A DNA stretch of 64,000 nucleotides from Francisella orientalis FNO12 (GCF_001042525.2 NZ_CP011921.2:1054001-1118000), one strand, 5' to 3'. Positions 1 through 10,651 are shown, numbered from the stretch's first letter. Numbers and translations: made by a program. The notes: a model not told the origin generated them from the letters alone.

Positions 1-385
1 TAGAGCCCGCAGTAGCCCCTATTCCAAATGATGCCCAATACCAAAAAGGATTAAGTAAGCTTGGCTTAGCCCCTAGTTCTTCTAATCGCTCCGCACACCA
101 TGCTAGATGATCATATTCTTCATTGGCAGCATGATATAAATGCTCTTTAGTTTGCGCTGATTTTGCTACAGATGCCTGCCCTCTATAAAGTCCTTGAGCA
201 CAAATCTCTCCTGTATAATCAACTCGCATTAGTCCAGCAGCATGTTTTTTATCATCATCTGATAATTGACCATCTACCGTATCACCACTTGGTGACTTTC
301 TATTAGGATTAAGAGGCAGTTTTGTAAATCTTGCATAACTGTCAATTTCCTCAACAACTTTATCTAAAAAAGATAATTTTCTCAT
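1..385 (-). CDS. coq7: Coq7 demethoxyubiquinone hydroxylase (partial, cut by window edge)
   Basis: About 128 N-terminal codons are visible; the rest lies before base 1. Coq7 is the di-iron carboxylate hydroxylase that performs the last ring hydroxylation of ubiquinone synthesis at the inner membrane. The fragment contains RVDYTGEICAQGLYRGQ, with the first iron-ligand Glu of the GE(I/V)xAxxxYxGQ signature, and then EEYDHLAWC, the second E-x-x-H ligand pair. The ATG at 385 is preceded by AGGAAG in the 15-nt gap after the upstream membrane-protein gene, so the two are probably co-transcribed. The family is certain from the motifs; only completeness is unknown. Confidence 0.9.
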   Translation of the reverse strand, partial: MRKLSFLDKVVEEIDSYARFTKLPLNPNRKSPSGDTVDGQLSDDDKKHAAGLMRVDYTGEICAQGLYRGQASVAKSAQTKEHLYHAANEEYDHLAWCAERLEELGAKPSLLNPFWYWASFGIGATAGS

Positions 386-400
386 AACCGATCTTCCTAG

Positions 401-898
401 TTAAATAAAACTAAATAGTGCATTAGCAGCAACAATTGAAAAAAGCAAATTAAGTATCAAAAATACCCAACCCACAGAGTATCCTTCTTTAATAGAAAAT
501 ACAGCATAGATAGCTAACACTATACCACAAACTACCATGGGCTCATTTCTACCTAATAGTATACCAAAACACAAAGCTACAAGCCCTACAAAAGCACAAA
601 CTCTAGCTGTATTTATCTTATATTTGCTAAAATAAAAGATTGAAAACACAACTGCAAGGATTATAAATATTAGTAAATTATATATTTGAGGAAAACTAAA
701 AAAGACCATTGTTGCGCTAACAAATGCGATACCTTGAAAACCACTAAAAAATGGTTCCTTTTGAATAACAGCTGATAAAAACAAGAAAAAAGTCGCAAAA
801 AAAACTATAAGATTTTTTTGAGTAACATCTATTTCAACTAAACCAAACATAAATATGATTAGACCTATAATTCCCACCAATAAGCCTGAGTTGTTCAT
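401..898 (-). CDS. Hypothetical multi-pass membrane protein
   Basis: An unrecognised, strongly hydrophobic protein of about 165 residues with five to six predicted membrane helices and little soluble sequence. The frame stays open to an ATG at 982, but I prefer the ATG at 898 (MNNSGLLVG). The 28 extra residues are not hydrophobic and the upstream ATG has no ribosome-binding site; the chosen start has only a weak A/G-rich one. It lies 15 nt before coq7 on the same strand and diverges from mdh. A link to quinone or respiratory metabolism rests on position only. Confidence 0.6.
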   Translation of the reverse strand: MNNSGLLVGIIGLIIFMFGLVEIDVTQKNLIVFFATFFLFLSAVIQKEPFFSGFQGIAFVSATMVFFSFPQIYNLLIFIILAVVFSIFYFSKYKINTARVCAFVGLVALCFGILLGRNEPMVVCGIVLAIYAVFSIKEGYSVGWVFLILNLLFSIVAANALFSFI

Positions 899-1016
899 AA
901 CTTTTTTAACATACAAAAAATCAAATAAGTTTAATTGAAAACTATTATAATTATAAACTATAATCGTTACAAAAGTTTTCATTGAATAACAGCTAAACTA
1001 TTAGTTATAATTATGA

Positions 1017-2021
<1,005 letters not shown>

Positions 2022-2097
2022 TTTTCTGGCAAGTTTAGACAGTAAGTGTTGTACTGTATACATCTCATAACTGATTCAGCAAAGTCAAGTATAATAT

Positions 2098-2126
2098 TTG
2101 ACTTTTTAGTATTCTAAAATTAGAAA
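2098..2126 (+). promoter_or_regulatory. Candidate sigma-70 promoter upstream of nrdA
   Basis: TTGACT at 2098-2103 is followed after 17 nt by TAGAAA at 2121-2126, a fair match to consensus with ideal spacing. It would give a leader of about 110 nt containing the paired palindromes at 2165-2213. In DNA this AT-rich chance matches are common, so this is a weak call. Confidence 0.3.
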
Positions 2127-2164
2127 AAATTGATAAAATTTCACTATCTAGAATGTCAACAATT

Positions 2165-2213
2165 ATACTAGTTTAGTATAGGTTATGCTCAACCTAGTAT
2201 TTTTTGAAAATAC
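2165..2213 (+). promoter_or_regulatory. Two palindromes, possible paired operator of the nrd operon
   Basis: A perfect inverted repeat ATACTA-GTT-TAGTAT lies at 2165-2179 and a second, GTATTTT-TTG-AAAATAC, at 2197-2213. Their centres are about 33 bp apart, close to three helical turns, and a small TAGGTT/AACCTA hairpin sits between. NrdR, the usual repressor of ribonucleotide reductase operons, binds two 16-bp palindromic boxes about three turns apart; neither site here is a close match to the enterobacterial box. An operator role is inference. Confidence 0.35.
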
Positions 2214-2242
2214 TTTAAAATTAAATAGGGTTTTTATTTATT

Positions 2243-4015
2243 ATGTCTAATGAAAAATATCTTGGCATAGATATAGATATATCTAAGGATCGTGAACTTT
2301 CAGAACAAGCACAACAGTTACTTACTGACTATTATTGTCTTGAGAATGAACCCTCTCCACAATATGCGTTTGCAAGAGCTTCAGTAGCATATTCTTTTGG
2401 TGATATTAATCTTGCACAACGTATATATGATGCTGCATCTAAAGGTTGGTTTATGTTTGCATCTCCTGTACTTTCAAACGCACCTCTTCCGGGTGCAAAA
2501 GTTAAATCATTACCGATTAGTTGCTTCTTGTCTTATGTGCCTGATTCGTTGGAAGGTCTTATTGAGCACTCATCTGAACTAAGATGGCTATCTGTAAAAG
2601 GTGGTGGGGTTGGTGGTCACTGGTCTAATGTAAGAGCAGTTTCTGACAAAGCTCCAGGACCAATACCTTTTATGCATACTGTTGATGCAGACATGGTTGC
2701 TTATAGACAAGGTAAAACTCGTAAAGGCTCTTATGCTGCATATATGGATATATCTCATCCTGATATAGTTGAGTTTGTCGGTATACGTGTCCCTACTGGT
2801 GATGTAAATAGAAAATGTCTAAATCTACACCATGCTGTCAACTTAACTGATGAATTCATGCGAGCGGTCTCTAATAATGAAGATTGGAAACTTATAGATC
2901 CAGATGATAAGACAGTCAGAGACATCATAAAAGCTCGTAAATTATGGGAAACTATACTTGAGACGCGTTATCGTACTGGTGAACCGTATCTAAACTTTAT
3001 TGACACAGCAAATAGAGCTCTACCAAAATCTCAAAAAGAACTTGATTTGACAATCAAAGGTTCTAATTTATGTAACGAGATTCATCTAGTAACTGATGAG
3101 AAACGTACCGCAGTTTGCTGTCTTTCTTCAGTAAATTTAGAAAAGTATGATGAATGGAAAGATGCATCTCTAATTAAAGATTTAATTAGATTTTTAGACA
3201 ATGTCTTACAATTTTTTATAGATCATGCAGGGGATGAGATCGCTAAAGCTAGATATAGTGCTTCTCGTGAAAGAAGTCTTGGCTTAGGTGCTATGGGTTT
3301 TCATTCTTATTTACAAAAACACAATGTACCTTTTGAATCTCAAAGAGCAGAACAAATCAATGAAGAGATATTTAAACGTATAAAAGAGCAAGCTGTAGAA
3401 GAAACTCTAATACTTGGCCGTGAAAAAGGAGAAGCTCCTGATATGACTGGTACAGGTCGTAGAAATGCTCACCTACTAGCAATAGCTCCTAATGCTAATA
3501 GCTCATTAATATTAAATACTTCTCCAAGTATAGAGCCTTGGAAAGCAAATGCATTTACATCTAGGACTAGAGTAGGCTCGCATTTAACCAAAAATAAATA
3601 CTTAGAAAAAGAATTAGAAAGAATTGGCAAAAATACTGAAGAGGTATGGTCTGATATTATTACTAATGGTGGCTCTGTTCAACAGCTAGATTTTTTAAGT
3701 GATGAAATTAAATCAGTATTTAAAACAGCTATTGAAATGGATCAAGATTGGGCAGTATACTTAGGTGGTCAAAGACAAAAATATCTGTGTCAGGGACAGT
3801 CTTTGAATATATTTTTCCCAGCTGGTGCTTCACGTGGATATATTCACAAAGTACACTTCAATGCTTGGAAGTATGGTTGTAAAGGACTATATTACTTGAG
3901 AACTGAAACTTCTAATAGAGCTGAAAACATCTCTAAAAAAGTTGCAAAGAATAGGCTTGTAGAGTTCTCTGAATTAAAACAATCTGAGAATGAATGTATA
4001 GCTTGCGAGGGATAA
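2243..4015 (+). CDS. nrdA: Class I ribonucleotide reductase, large subunit, no ATP-cone
   Basis: Catalytic alpha subunit that reduces ribonucleoside diphosphates to deoxyribonucleotides with a radical supplied by NrdB. At 590 residues it is far shorter than the 761-residue E. coli enzyme; the roughly 90-residue N-terminal ATP-cone is absent, so overall dATP inhibition through that domain cannot occur. The active-site set is complete: Cys94 (PISCFL), the Asn275/Cys277/Glu279 triad (SNLCNEI), a cysteine in VCCLSS (292-293), radical-transfer tyrosines Tyr550/Tyr551, and a C-terminal Cys585-x-x-Cys588 shuttle. It is followed after 3 nt by the Grx-NrdB fusion that would receive and donate electrons, forming a two-gene operon. 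Confidence 0.96.
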   Translation: MSNEKYLGIDIDISKDRELSEQAQQLLTDYYCLENEPSPQYAFARASVAYSFGDINLAQRIYDAASKGWFMFASPVLSNAPLPGAKVKSLPISCFLSYVPDSLEGLIEHSSELRWLSVKGGGVGGHWSNVRAVSDKAPGPIPFMHTVDADMVAYRQGKTRKGSYAAYMDISHPDIVEFVGIRVPTGDVNRKCLNLHHAVNLTDEFMRAVSNNEDWKLIDPDDKTVRDIIKARKLWETILETRYRTGEPYLNFIDTANRALPKSQKELDLTIKGSNLCNEIHLVTDEKRTAVCCLSSVNLEKYDEWKDASLIKDLIRFLDNVLQFFIDHAGDEIAKARYSASRERSLGLGAMGFHSYLQKHNVPFESQRAEQINEEIFKRIKEQAVEETLILGREKGEAPDMTGTGRRNAHLLAIAPNANSSLILNTSPSIEPWKANAFTSRTRVGSHLTKNKYLEKELERIGKNTEEVWSDIITNGGSVQQLDFLSDEIKSVFKTAIEMDQDWAVYLGGQRQKYLCQGQSLNIFFPAGASRGYIHKVHFNAWKYGCKGLYYLRTETSNRAENISKKVAKNRLVEFSELKQSENECIACEG

Positions 4016-4018
4016 AAG

Positions 4019-5248
4019 ATGAAAGTAAAAATATATACAAAAACAAGCTGTCATTTTTGCGACCTCGCAAAAAGTTGGTTTGGTACAAATGATATTCCTT
4101 TTACACAAATTACTCTTGATGACGATCAAGAAAGATTAAATTTCTATACTGAAGTAAATAAGAATATTCTTCTTGTTGAAGAGTATATTAAATCTGTACC
4201 TCAGATATTTGTTGGTGATGTCCATATTGGAGGCTATGACAACCTTATGGCTAGAGCTGGCGAGGTTATCGCTCGTGTTAAAGGTTCATCATTAACAACC
4301 TTTTCGAAAACGTATAAACCCTTTAGCTATCCTTGGGCTGTTGATCTAACTGTCAAACATGAAAAAGCTCATTGGATAGAAGATGAGATTGATTTGTCAG
4401 AGGATGTTACTGATTGGAAAAATGGCAAAATCACTAAAGTTGAAAAAGAGTATATTACTAATATTCTAAGACTATTTACTCAATCTGATGTAGCCGTTGG
4501 TCAAAACTATTATGATCAATTCATTCCAGCTTTTAAAAACAATGAAGTTAGAAATATGCTAGGTTCATTTGCAGCTCGTGAAGGTATTCATCAAAGAGCA
4601 TACGCACTCCTAAATGACACCATTGGTCTTCCTGACTCTGAATATCACGCTTTCTTAGAATATAAGGCAATGACAGATAAAATTGAGTTTATGATGGATG
4701 CTGATCCTAGTACTCGTCGTGGTTTAGGACTTTGTCTTGCTAAGACTGTCTTTAATGAAGGTGTGGCTCTATTTGCATCATTTGCAATGTTACTTAACTT
4801 CCAACGCTTTGGTAAAATGAAAGGAATGGGTAAAGTCGTTGAATGGTCAATCCGTGATGAATCAATGCATGTCGAAGGTAACGCCGCATTATTTAGAATG
4901 TACTGCCAAGAAAATCCCTATATAGTTGATAATCAATTTAAAAAAGAAATATACCTAATGGCTAGCAAAGCCGTTGAGCTTGAAGATAAATTTATTGATT
5001 TAGCTTATGAGATTGGTACTATCGAAGGTCTAAAAGCTGATGAAGTAAAAGAGTATATTCGCCATATTACAGATAGACGTTTAAATCAGCTTGGTTTAAA
5101 TGAAATATTTAATATTGATAAAAATCCACTTACTTGGTTAGAGTGGATCTTAAATGGTGCTGATCATACAAACTTCTTTGAAAACCGTGTGACTGAATAT
5201 GAGGTTGCAGGTCTAACTGGTAACTGGGATGAGGCTTACCAAAACTAG
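4019..5248 (+). CDS. nrdB: Glutaredoxin–NrdB fusion (class I RNR radical subunit)
   Basis: A 409-residue fusion. Residues 1-85 are a glutaredoxin with the dithiol site Cys11-His-Phe-Cys14, the cis-proline segment SVPQIF and GGYDNL. Residues of about 110-409 are NrdB. The di-iron ligands are readable as Asp157, Glu188, His191, Glu247, Glu281 and His284, and the radical tyrosine is Tyr195, four residues after the first His as in E. coli. The product stores the tyrosyl radical and carries its own thiol reductant for the NrdA C-terminal cysteines. Such fusions are known; in Facklamia ignava the fused glutaredoxin was shown to reduce the enzyme. Three nucleotides separate it from nrdA. Confidence 0.96.
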   Translation: MKVKIYTKTSCHFCDLAKSWFGTNDIPFTQITLDDDQERLNFYTEVNKNILLVEEYIKSVPQIFVGDVHIGGYDNLMARAGEVIARVKGSSLTTFSKTYKPFSYPWAVDLTVKHEKAHWIEDEIDLSEDVTDWKNGKITKVEKEYITNILRLFTQSDVAVGQNYYDQFIPAFKNNEVRNMLGSFAAREGIHQRAYALLNDTIGLPDSEYHAFLEYKAMTDKIEFMMDADPSTRRGLGLCLAKTVFNEGVALFASFAMLLNFQRFGKMKGMGKVVEWSIRDESMHVEGNAALFRMYCQENPYIVDNQFKKEIYLMASKAVELEDKFIDLAYEIGTIEGLKADEVKEYIRHITDRRLNQLGLNEIFNIDKNPLTWLEWILNGADHTNFFENRVTEYEVAGLTGNWDEAYQN

Positions 5249-5373
5249 TTGCTATTTCTGTTAATTCTTTTTCATAATTAAGTTTCTTTTATATCCCTTA
5301 CAAAAATTTTAAATATCTATTTTGTATCAAGTTATGCTTTAATATTTGTAAGTAGTATAGATACATATTAAAA

Positions 5374-6495
5374 ATGGATTTTCAGAATTTAGAAAATATT
5401 ATTAACCATGATATTTCACATGGCTTCTCAAGGGTAGCTGTGAGTGTGGTTTTTCATAATAAACCTATTTATAAAAATAATTTTGGTTATGCATATAGAT
5501 ATAATCAAGAAGGAAATCTTGTCAGTAATCTACAAGCTTTAAAATATAACATGCTTTTTGATATAGCATCTCTGATAAAGATCTTCGCAACTACTTATGC
5601 AATTATGTATTTATATGAGCGACAAAAAATTAAACTAGATGATAAGATAACAAAATATATTCCAGAGTTTAAATTTAAAAATACCTCTTATATTCCAACT
5701 ATTCGAGATTTATTAAATCATGCTACTGGTATAGCTCCATTTTTTGATTTCTACAATAACTACATTACAGATTCTCTATATAGCCAAGATAGAGAGACTA
5801 CTATCAATTTTTTAAAAACAAAAATGTCAGTCGTTGAACCAGCACAAAAATATTGTATTTACTCAGATATAGGTATGAAAATATTAGGTTGTTTAATTGA
5901 AACCATAACAAATCAAAGAATGGATGATTTCTTAGAAAGAGAAATCTACTCAAAAGTTGGTACTCAAAACACTTGTTTTAATCCTTTGGAAAAAGATTAT
6001 TTGCCAAATCAAATAGTAGCAACTCAAATTGACGGTCATACTAATTGTGGTACAACTAGTTTTAACAATATAAAAACTGATACTCTTCGAGGCTTAGTCC
6101 ATGATGAGAAAGCACTCTATTCAATGGGTGGTATTGCTGGTCATGCAGGATTATTTTCTACTATTGATGACATTACCAAACTAGCAGGCTTATTATATCA
6201 AGAAAATACTTTCTTTACTCAAAGTACTATAAAAGAATTTAGTCAACCATCTAACGTTAACCCTTCTTTTGGATTAGGTTTTTGGACAGCAAAAGGACTC
6301 AAAAACAGACTTTTTTTTGGTGAAAAATGTAGTGATCAAACTATAGGACATACTGGATTCACAGGACAATGTTTCATTTCTGATTTTCAAAATAAGATTA
6401 CCATTATAATTATGGCGAACAGTGTGCATAGTCTAATTATCTATCCTAGAATTTTGAAGGTAAAACTTATAGAACAGGCATGTATGGACAATTAA
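5374..6495 (+). CDS. Beta-lactamase-family serine hydrolase (PF00144 type)
   Basis: A 373-residue protein of the penicillin-binding / class C-like serine hydrolase superfamily. It shows Ser66-x-x-Lys69 (ASLIK), Tyr163-Ser-Asp in the place of the Tyr-x-Asn element, and His326-Thr-Gly (GHTGFTG) as the third box. No signal peptide is visible, so it probably acts in the cytoplasm as an esterase, amidase or peptidase rather than as a resistance enzyme. The ATG has no clear ribosome-binding site, but the frame begins exactly where the family alignment would. The substrate cannot be read from sequence. It is followed closely by the broken sugar-porter gene. Confidence 0.85.
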   Translation: MDFQNLENIINHDISHGFSRVAVSVVFHNKPIYKNNFGYAYRYNQEGNLVSNLQALKYNMLFDIASLIKIFATTYAIMYLYERQKIKLDDKITKYIPEFKFKNTSYIPTIRDLLNHATGIAPFFDFYNNYITDSLYSQDRETTINFLKTKMSVVEPAQKYCIYSDIGMKILGCLIETITNQRMDDFLEREIYSKVGTQNTCFNPLEKDYLPNQIVATQIDGHTNCGTTSFNNIKTDTLRGLVHDEKALYSMGGIAGHAGLFSTIDDITKLAGLLYQENTFFTQSTIKEFSQPSNVNPSFGLGFWTAKGLKNRLFFGEKCSDQTIGHTGFTGQCFISDFQNKITIIIMANSVHSLIIYPRILKVKLIEQACMDN

Positions 6496-6523
6496 TAGAC
6501 TCAATATATACGGTGTTAGGATT

Positions 6524-7862
6524 ATGAATTTAAATTTTAGATACAGTTTTAAGTTTATTCTTCCTGTATATATCATCTCCGCTATCATTGGTGGCTATGC
6601 CTTAGCAATTGTTGGAGGCATTGGTAAAGATATTCAATATAGCTTCAACTTAGATAATCACCAATTATCTATTTTATTAGGCTTAGTATTCCTAGGGGTA
6701 TTTTAGCAAAAGTTGTTTGGTTAGCTACAGATCGAATTGGTCGAAGGGCAATGATAATTTCTTTTGCAATAATGTATATTATAGGAACTTATCTTTTTGT
6801 AATATCTAATAGCTATAATACTCTAATAATAGTCAGATTTATTCAAGGAGCTGCTATTCTACTTTGTACTTATGCATTTCCCATATATATTACAGAAATA
6901 TCTCCAGCTAATAGAAGATGCATGTATGTAACTTTATTTCAACTATTCTGGACAGCTAGAATGTGTTTATCAGGAGTTATAATATTTTTCTTTTATAATG
7001 CTCTTAGCTGGTATCAATATTTATACATTACAATATTTCTTGTAATAGTTTTGCTCGGATTGATTTGCATATTACCCCCCAGCCCTACTTGGCTTGTATT
7101 AAGAAAGAGATATGATGATGCATATATAGTCATAAGTAAAACTCAACCCACTTTGACAAAGCAGGAAATACAAAAGCATATCGAAGAAGTTAGAGTTAGC
7201 CTCAGAGAACACCAGCCTAAGACTTTTTTACAAAAAATTTTAATTGGCAAAGATATTTGGCCTGTTTTATTAGTAACAACAATCTTAATCTTAAATCAGT
7301 TAACTGGTATTAATTTTATTATTTTTTCTTCAGAGCTAATTCTTTCACCATTAACAAATAACATTTATATAACTCATATAGCAAACTCTCTAATTTTAAT
7401 TGTTAACTTTGGGGTCACCATATTAACCATCTTTTATATAGATAAGTGGGGAAGAAAAAAAGTTATCTTTACAGGACTGACAATTACATTAATAAGCATG
7501 ATACTGCTAATAGTATTATATAGCCTACCTACTTTTGATTATAATTACATACTAGTGATTTTGTTCTTGATAACATGTATTGTCGGATTAGCATTTGGTC
7601 CTTCTGGAGTCATCGTAACCCTTATAAATGAACTATTATCTAACAGAGTAAGAATTATTGGTATTTTCATGGCAGGCGTAGTTTTAATGTTATTTGCATT
7701 CTTCTTTATCGGATATTTCTTACAAATAGGCGAGAGATACGGCTTTAATATTATGTTTGGAATTATTTTTATAAGTTCATTTGTATATTTATTATTGTTA
7801 AAAAACTTATTCCAGAAACTGCAGGAAAGACATTAGAAGAAATAGAAAATGAGTTTCAGTAA
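6524..7862 (+). pseudogene. MFS sugar-porter transporter, two frameshifts
   Basis: Reading through two single-base gaps restores a 12-helix sugar/H+ symporter of about 445 residues. The first 60 codons end at TAG 6704-6706; adding one G to the G4 run at 6695-6698 restores GGILAKVVW and then the loop 2-3 motif D-R-I-G-R-R. The middle (6751 on) is open, with a loop 8-9 motif D-K-W-G-R-K-K. The frame is lost again in the A6 run near 7800-7805; one more A gives the sugar-porter C-terminal signature PETAGKTLEEIE and a TAA at 7860-7862. Both lesions are one-base deletions in homopolymers. Substrate unknown. Confidence 0.85.
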
Positions 7863-7867
7863 AATCT

Positions 7868-7898
7868 TAAATAGTATTTAAAACATAACTACTATTTA
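7868..7898. terminator. Possible bidirectional terminator
   Basis: A perfect 9-bp inverted repeat, TAAATAGTA / TACTATTTA, with a 13-nt loop lies between the convergent sugar-porter pseudogene and yheS and overlaps the yheS stop codon. A short T-run follows on the plus side. The stem has little GC, so it would be a weak terminator. Confidence 0.3.
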
Positions 7899-9785
7899 CT
7901 CTTTTAAAACCTCTAGTTCTTCTAAAGCTTCAAACCATTCTAATTCAGTTTGTTCTATTTTTTCTTTTAACTGAGAATGCTCAAGTAAAGTTTGCTGAAG
8001 TTTTTGTTTATCATCATATATATCTTGGTTTTGGAGAGCATCTTGCATTTGTTGTTCTTGCTGTTGTAATTTTTCTAATGCCCTTTCAAGTTTTTTGACT
8101 TTATCTTGAAGTGGCTTAAGTTGCTTTCTTTTATCAGCAGATAATTTTCTATCCTGTTTTTTAGAATCATTATTAGATTGTACTGCTATATTTGATGTAT
8201 TATTCTCAGCTTTTTTAACTTCAAGAATGTACTTATAGTAATCCTTCATATCACCATCAAAAGGCTTAACCTGCCCTTCACCAACAAGCATATATTCATC
8301 AACTGTTGATTCTAATAAAAATCTATCATGGGAAACTAATATTATAGCTCCTTGGAAACTCTGTAATGCTACAGTTAAAGCCTCTCGAACTCCGATATCT
8401 AAGTGGTTTGTTGGTTCATCTAGTAATAAAAAGTTAGGCTCTTGATATACAATCATTGCTAGAGCTAATCTAGCCTTCTCACCACCAGAAAAGGTTCCTG
8501 CCTTTGCCAAAGCCTTATCGCCCACAAAGTTAAAACTGCCTAAAAAAGTTCTAAGCTTTTCTTGAGTTGCTTGTGAGTCTAAGCGTTGCATATGCAATAG
8601 TGGTGAAGCCTCAGAATCAAGCATATCCAATGAATGTTGCGAGAAATACCCTACTCTAAGATTTAGATGTTTTTCTATCTTACCTGATAAAATGTCTATA
8701 TCACCAATAAGAGATTTAATGAGTGTTGATTTACCAGCTCCATTTAGACCTAATAGACCTATACGCATTTCATTATAGATATTTAGTTTTACGTTATTAA
8801 GAATTTTTTTATCGCCATAACCAAGATCAGTATTTTGTAAACTGACTAAAGTACCTCCAAGATGCTCTTTAACCTGCTTAAATTCAAAGCTAAATTCAGA
8901 ATCTGACTTAACAGCCTCTATTCTCTGTATTTTTTCTAACATCTTGACACGACTTTGTGCTTGTTTTGCTTTTGAGGCTTTAGCTTTAAATCTATCAACA
9001 AAGCTCTGTAAATGAGCAATTTGCTTTTGTTGTTTCTCAAATTGCTTTTGTTGTAGTACTTTTTGCTCATAAGACCGCTTTTCATAAGATGAATAGTTAC
9101 CAGTATAAGTATCTATATTCTTATTATCGATATGAAATATTTGCTTGACAACATTATCTAAAAAGATTCTATCATGTGAAATAAGTAGTAAAGAACCTTT
9201 ATATTCTTGTAGATACTCTTCTAACCATAGTACAGCATCTAAATCTAAATGGTTGGTTGGTTCATCAAGTAGTAAAATATCTGACTCTTGCAGTAGTGCT
9301 TGAGCAAGATTTAATCGTATCTGCCAACCACCAGATAGCTCTTTTACCTTTTGTTGGAGTTGACTAACGCTAAAACCTAAACCTGATAGCAGTTTACCAG
9401 CTTGAGACTCTATTGCATAACCTCCTAAAGATTCATACTCTTCATGATATTTTGAATAATCTACAAAGTTCTCAGACCTTAAAGATTTTTGCATTTGGAT
9501 CTTCAATTGTTTTAAAGACTCTATACTATTGACTACATAATCTATAACTTTCGCTTCAAAATCATCAACCTCTTGCTTAACAGTAACTATGCGAGTATTT
9601 TTAGCAATCTCAATATCGCCCTTATCTGGTATCAGATTGCCTTGTATAAGGTTAAAAAGTGTCGTTTTACCTGTACCATTTTTACCCACAAGACCTATTT
9701 TTTGATTAGGAAAGATTGAGAAGCTAATACTATCAAAAAGCTCTTTTATCTCTACTTGATAAGATACCTTTTTAAAGAAAATCAT
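7896..9785 (-). CDS. yheS: ABC-F family ATPase, YheS-like
   Basis: A 629-residue soluble protein with two ABC ATPase domains and no membrane segment. Domain 1 has Walker A GKNGTGKT (34-41), signature LSGGW (150-154) and LDEPTNHLD (173-181). The charged linker (about 240-290) resembles the P-site tRNA-interacting motif of ABC-F factors. Domain 2 has GLNGAGKS (346-353) and SGGEK (433-437). A C-terminal Lys/Glu/Gln-rich coiled coil fills roughly 545-629. ABC-F proteins bind the ribosomal E site and relieve stalling; the length and the N-terminus fit YheS (637 residues in E. coli) better than Uup or EttA. Intact. Confidence 0.9.
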   Translation of the reverse strand: MIFFKKVSYQVEIKELFDSISFSIFPNQKIGLVGKNGTGKTTLFNLIQGNLIPDKGDIEIAKNTRIVTVKQEVDDFEAKVIDYVVNSIESLKQLKIQMQKSLRSENFVDYSKYHEEYESLGGYAIESQAGKLLSGLGFSVSQLQQKVKELSGGWQIRLNLAQALLQESDILLLDEPTNHLDLDAVLWLEEYLQEYKGSLLLISHDRIFLDNVVKQIFHIDNKNIDTYTGNYSSYEKRSYEQKVLQQKQFEKQQKQIAHLQSFVDRFKAKASKAKQAQSRVKMLEKIQRIEAVKSDSEFSFEFKQVKEHLGGTLVSLQNTDLGYGDKKILNNVKLNIYNEMRIGLLGLNGAGKSTLIKSLIGDIDILSGKIEKHLNLRVGYFSQHSLDMLDSEASPLLHMQRLDSQATQEKLRTFLGSFNFVGDKALAKAGTFSGGEKARLALAMIVYQEPNFLLLDEPTNHLDIGVREALTVALQSFQGAIILVSHDRFLLESTVDEYMLVGEGQVKPFDGDMKDYYKYILEVKKAENNTSNIAVQSNNDSKKQDRKLSADKRKQLKPLQDKVKKLERALEKLQQQEQQMQDALQNQDIYDDKQKLQQTLLEHSQLKEKIEQTELEWFEALEELEVLKE

Positions 9786-9861
9786 TTGTTTTAATATAAA
9801 TATTTCATTAGCTAAATTATATACATTGAGTATTTATATAAAAGTGATTTTCAAATATAAG

Positions 9862-10651
9862 CTACTGATTTAGCTTATTTAGTAATGATAAATATACGAA
9901 GCAAACAATATAAGCAACTACAGTACCCCAATTAATACCCATAATTGGATATAACCAATATATTAATAAGTCGTAAATTAATAATATAGACACTCCATAA
10001 GAGAAATGTTTTAATACTCATGGAAATAGCTGATCTTTATATGTAAATATCAAAACTGTAGTCACGGATGTTAGCATAACTGGAAATGATGAAAATATAC
10101 CAGCCCACTCATGACCTACTATACGAGATACACCAGTAATCAACAAAACTAATGTAGCAACTAAAATAATCCTAAATGTAATAACAACTAGTTTATTAAC
10201 TGGTTTAAGCTTGACAGCTATCTTTGTATGCTTATTATCAGCAACTCTTCTGAAAAAAGAATCGTAATAAACATGGCAACCAAAAATATCATGAAACCAG
10301 AGAATATATTAATACTAAATCTTGTAAGAATATAGCCACTAATAAAATAAATAACAAAACCAACAATAAGTGCACTTAAAGTATTAAAGTAACGATTATT
10401 GAGAAATAATTTACCTCCTAAATAGAATCCTATTGTAAATGAATAAAGTACAACAGAATCCTGCAAAAGCATAAGGCATTGAGTTTATCAAAAACTGTAG
10501 ACCATTCTCACGCGCATAAAAATAAGTAAAAAGACCATCACTTAGTGGTAAACATGAAAATAAGCCCTCTAATCTAGGACTTTTCTCAGATATATATCAG
10601 TCCTAGTACCATTAAAGCTGATAATATTATTTTTATAGAAATCAACAACAT
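9862..10651 (-). pseudogene. Decayed multi-helix membrane protein with internal duplication
   Basis: Translated backwards from ATG 10651, the frame breaks at least four times: a stop within the ATATATC tract near 10600, a small deletion near 10465, a T7-to-T6 type shift near 10250, and CGA-to-TGA at about 10019. Bridging these gives an inner-membrane protein of roughly 255 residues ending at 9862. Two similar halves can be aligned: S-P-R-L-E-G-L-F-S-C-L-P and later H-E-W-A-G-I-F-S-S-F-P, each followed by hydrophobic helices and a conserved F/Y-x-R region. The P-x-x-x-G-x-x-x-x-x-P pattern recalls GlpM/DUF3147-type repeats, which is an inference. No function is assigned. Confidence 0.65.
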
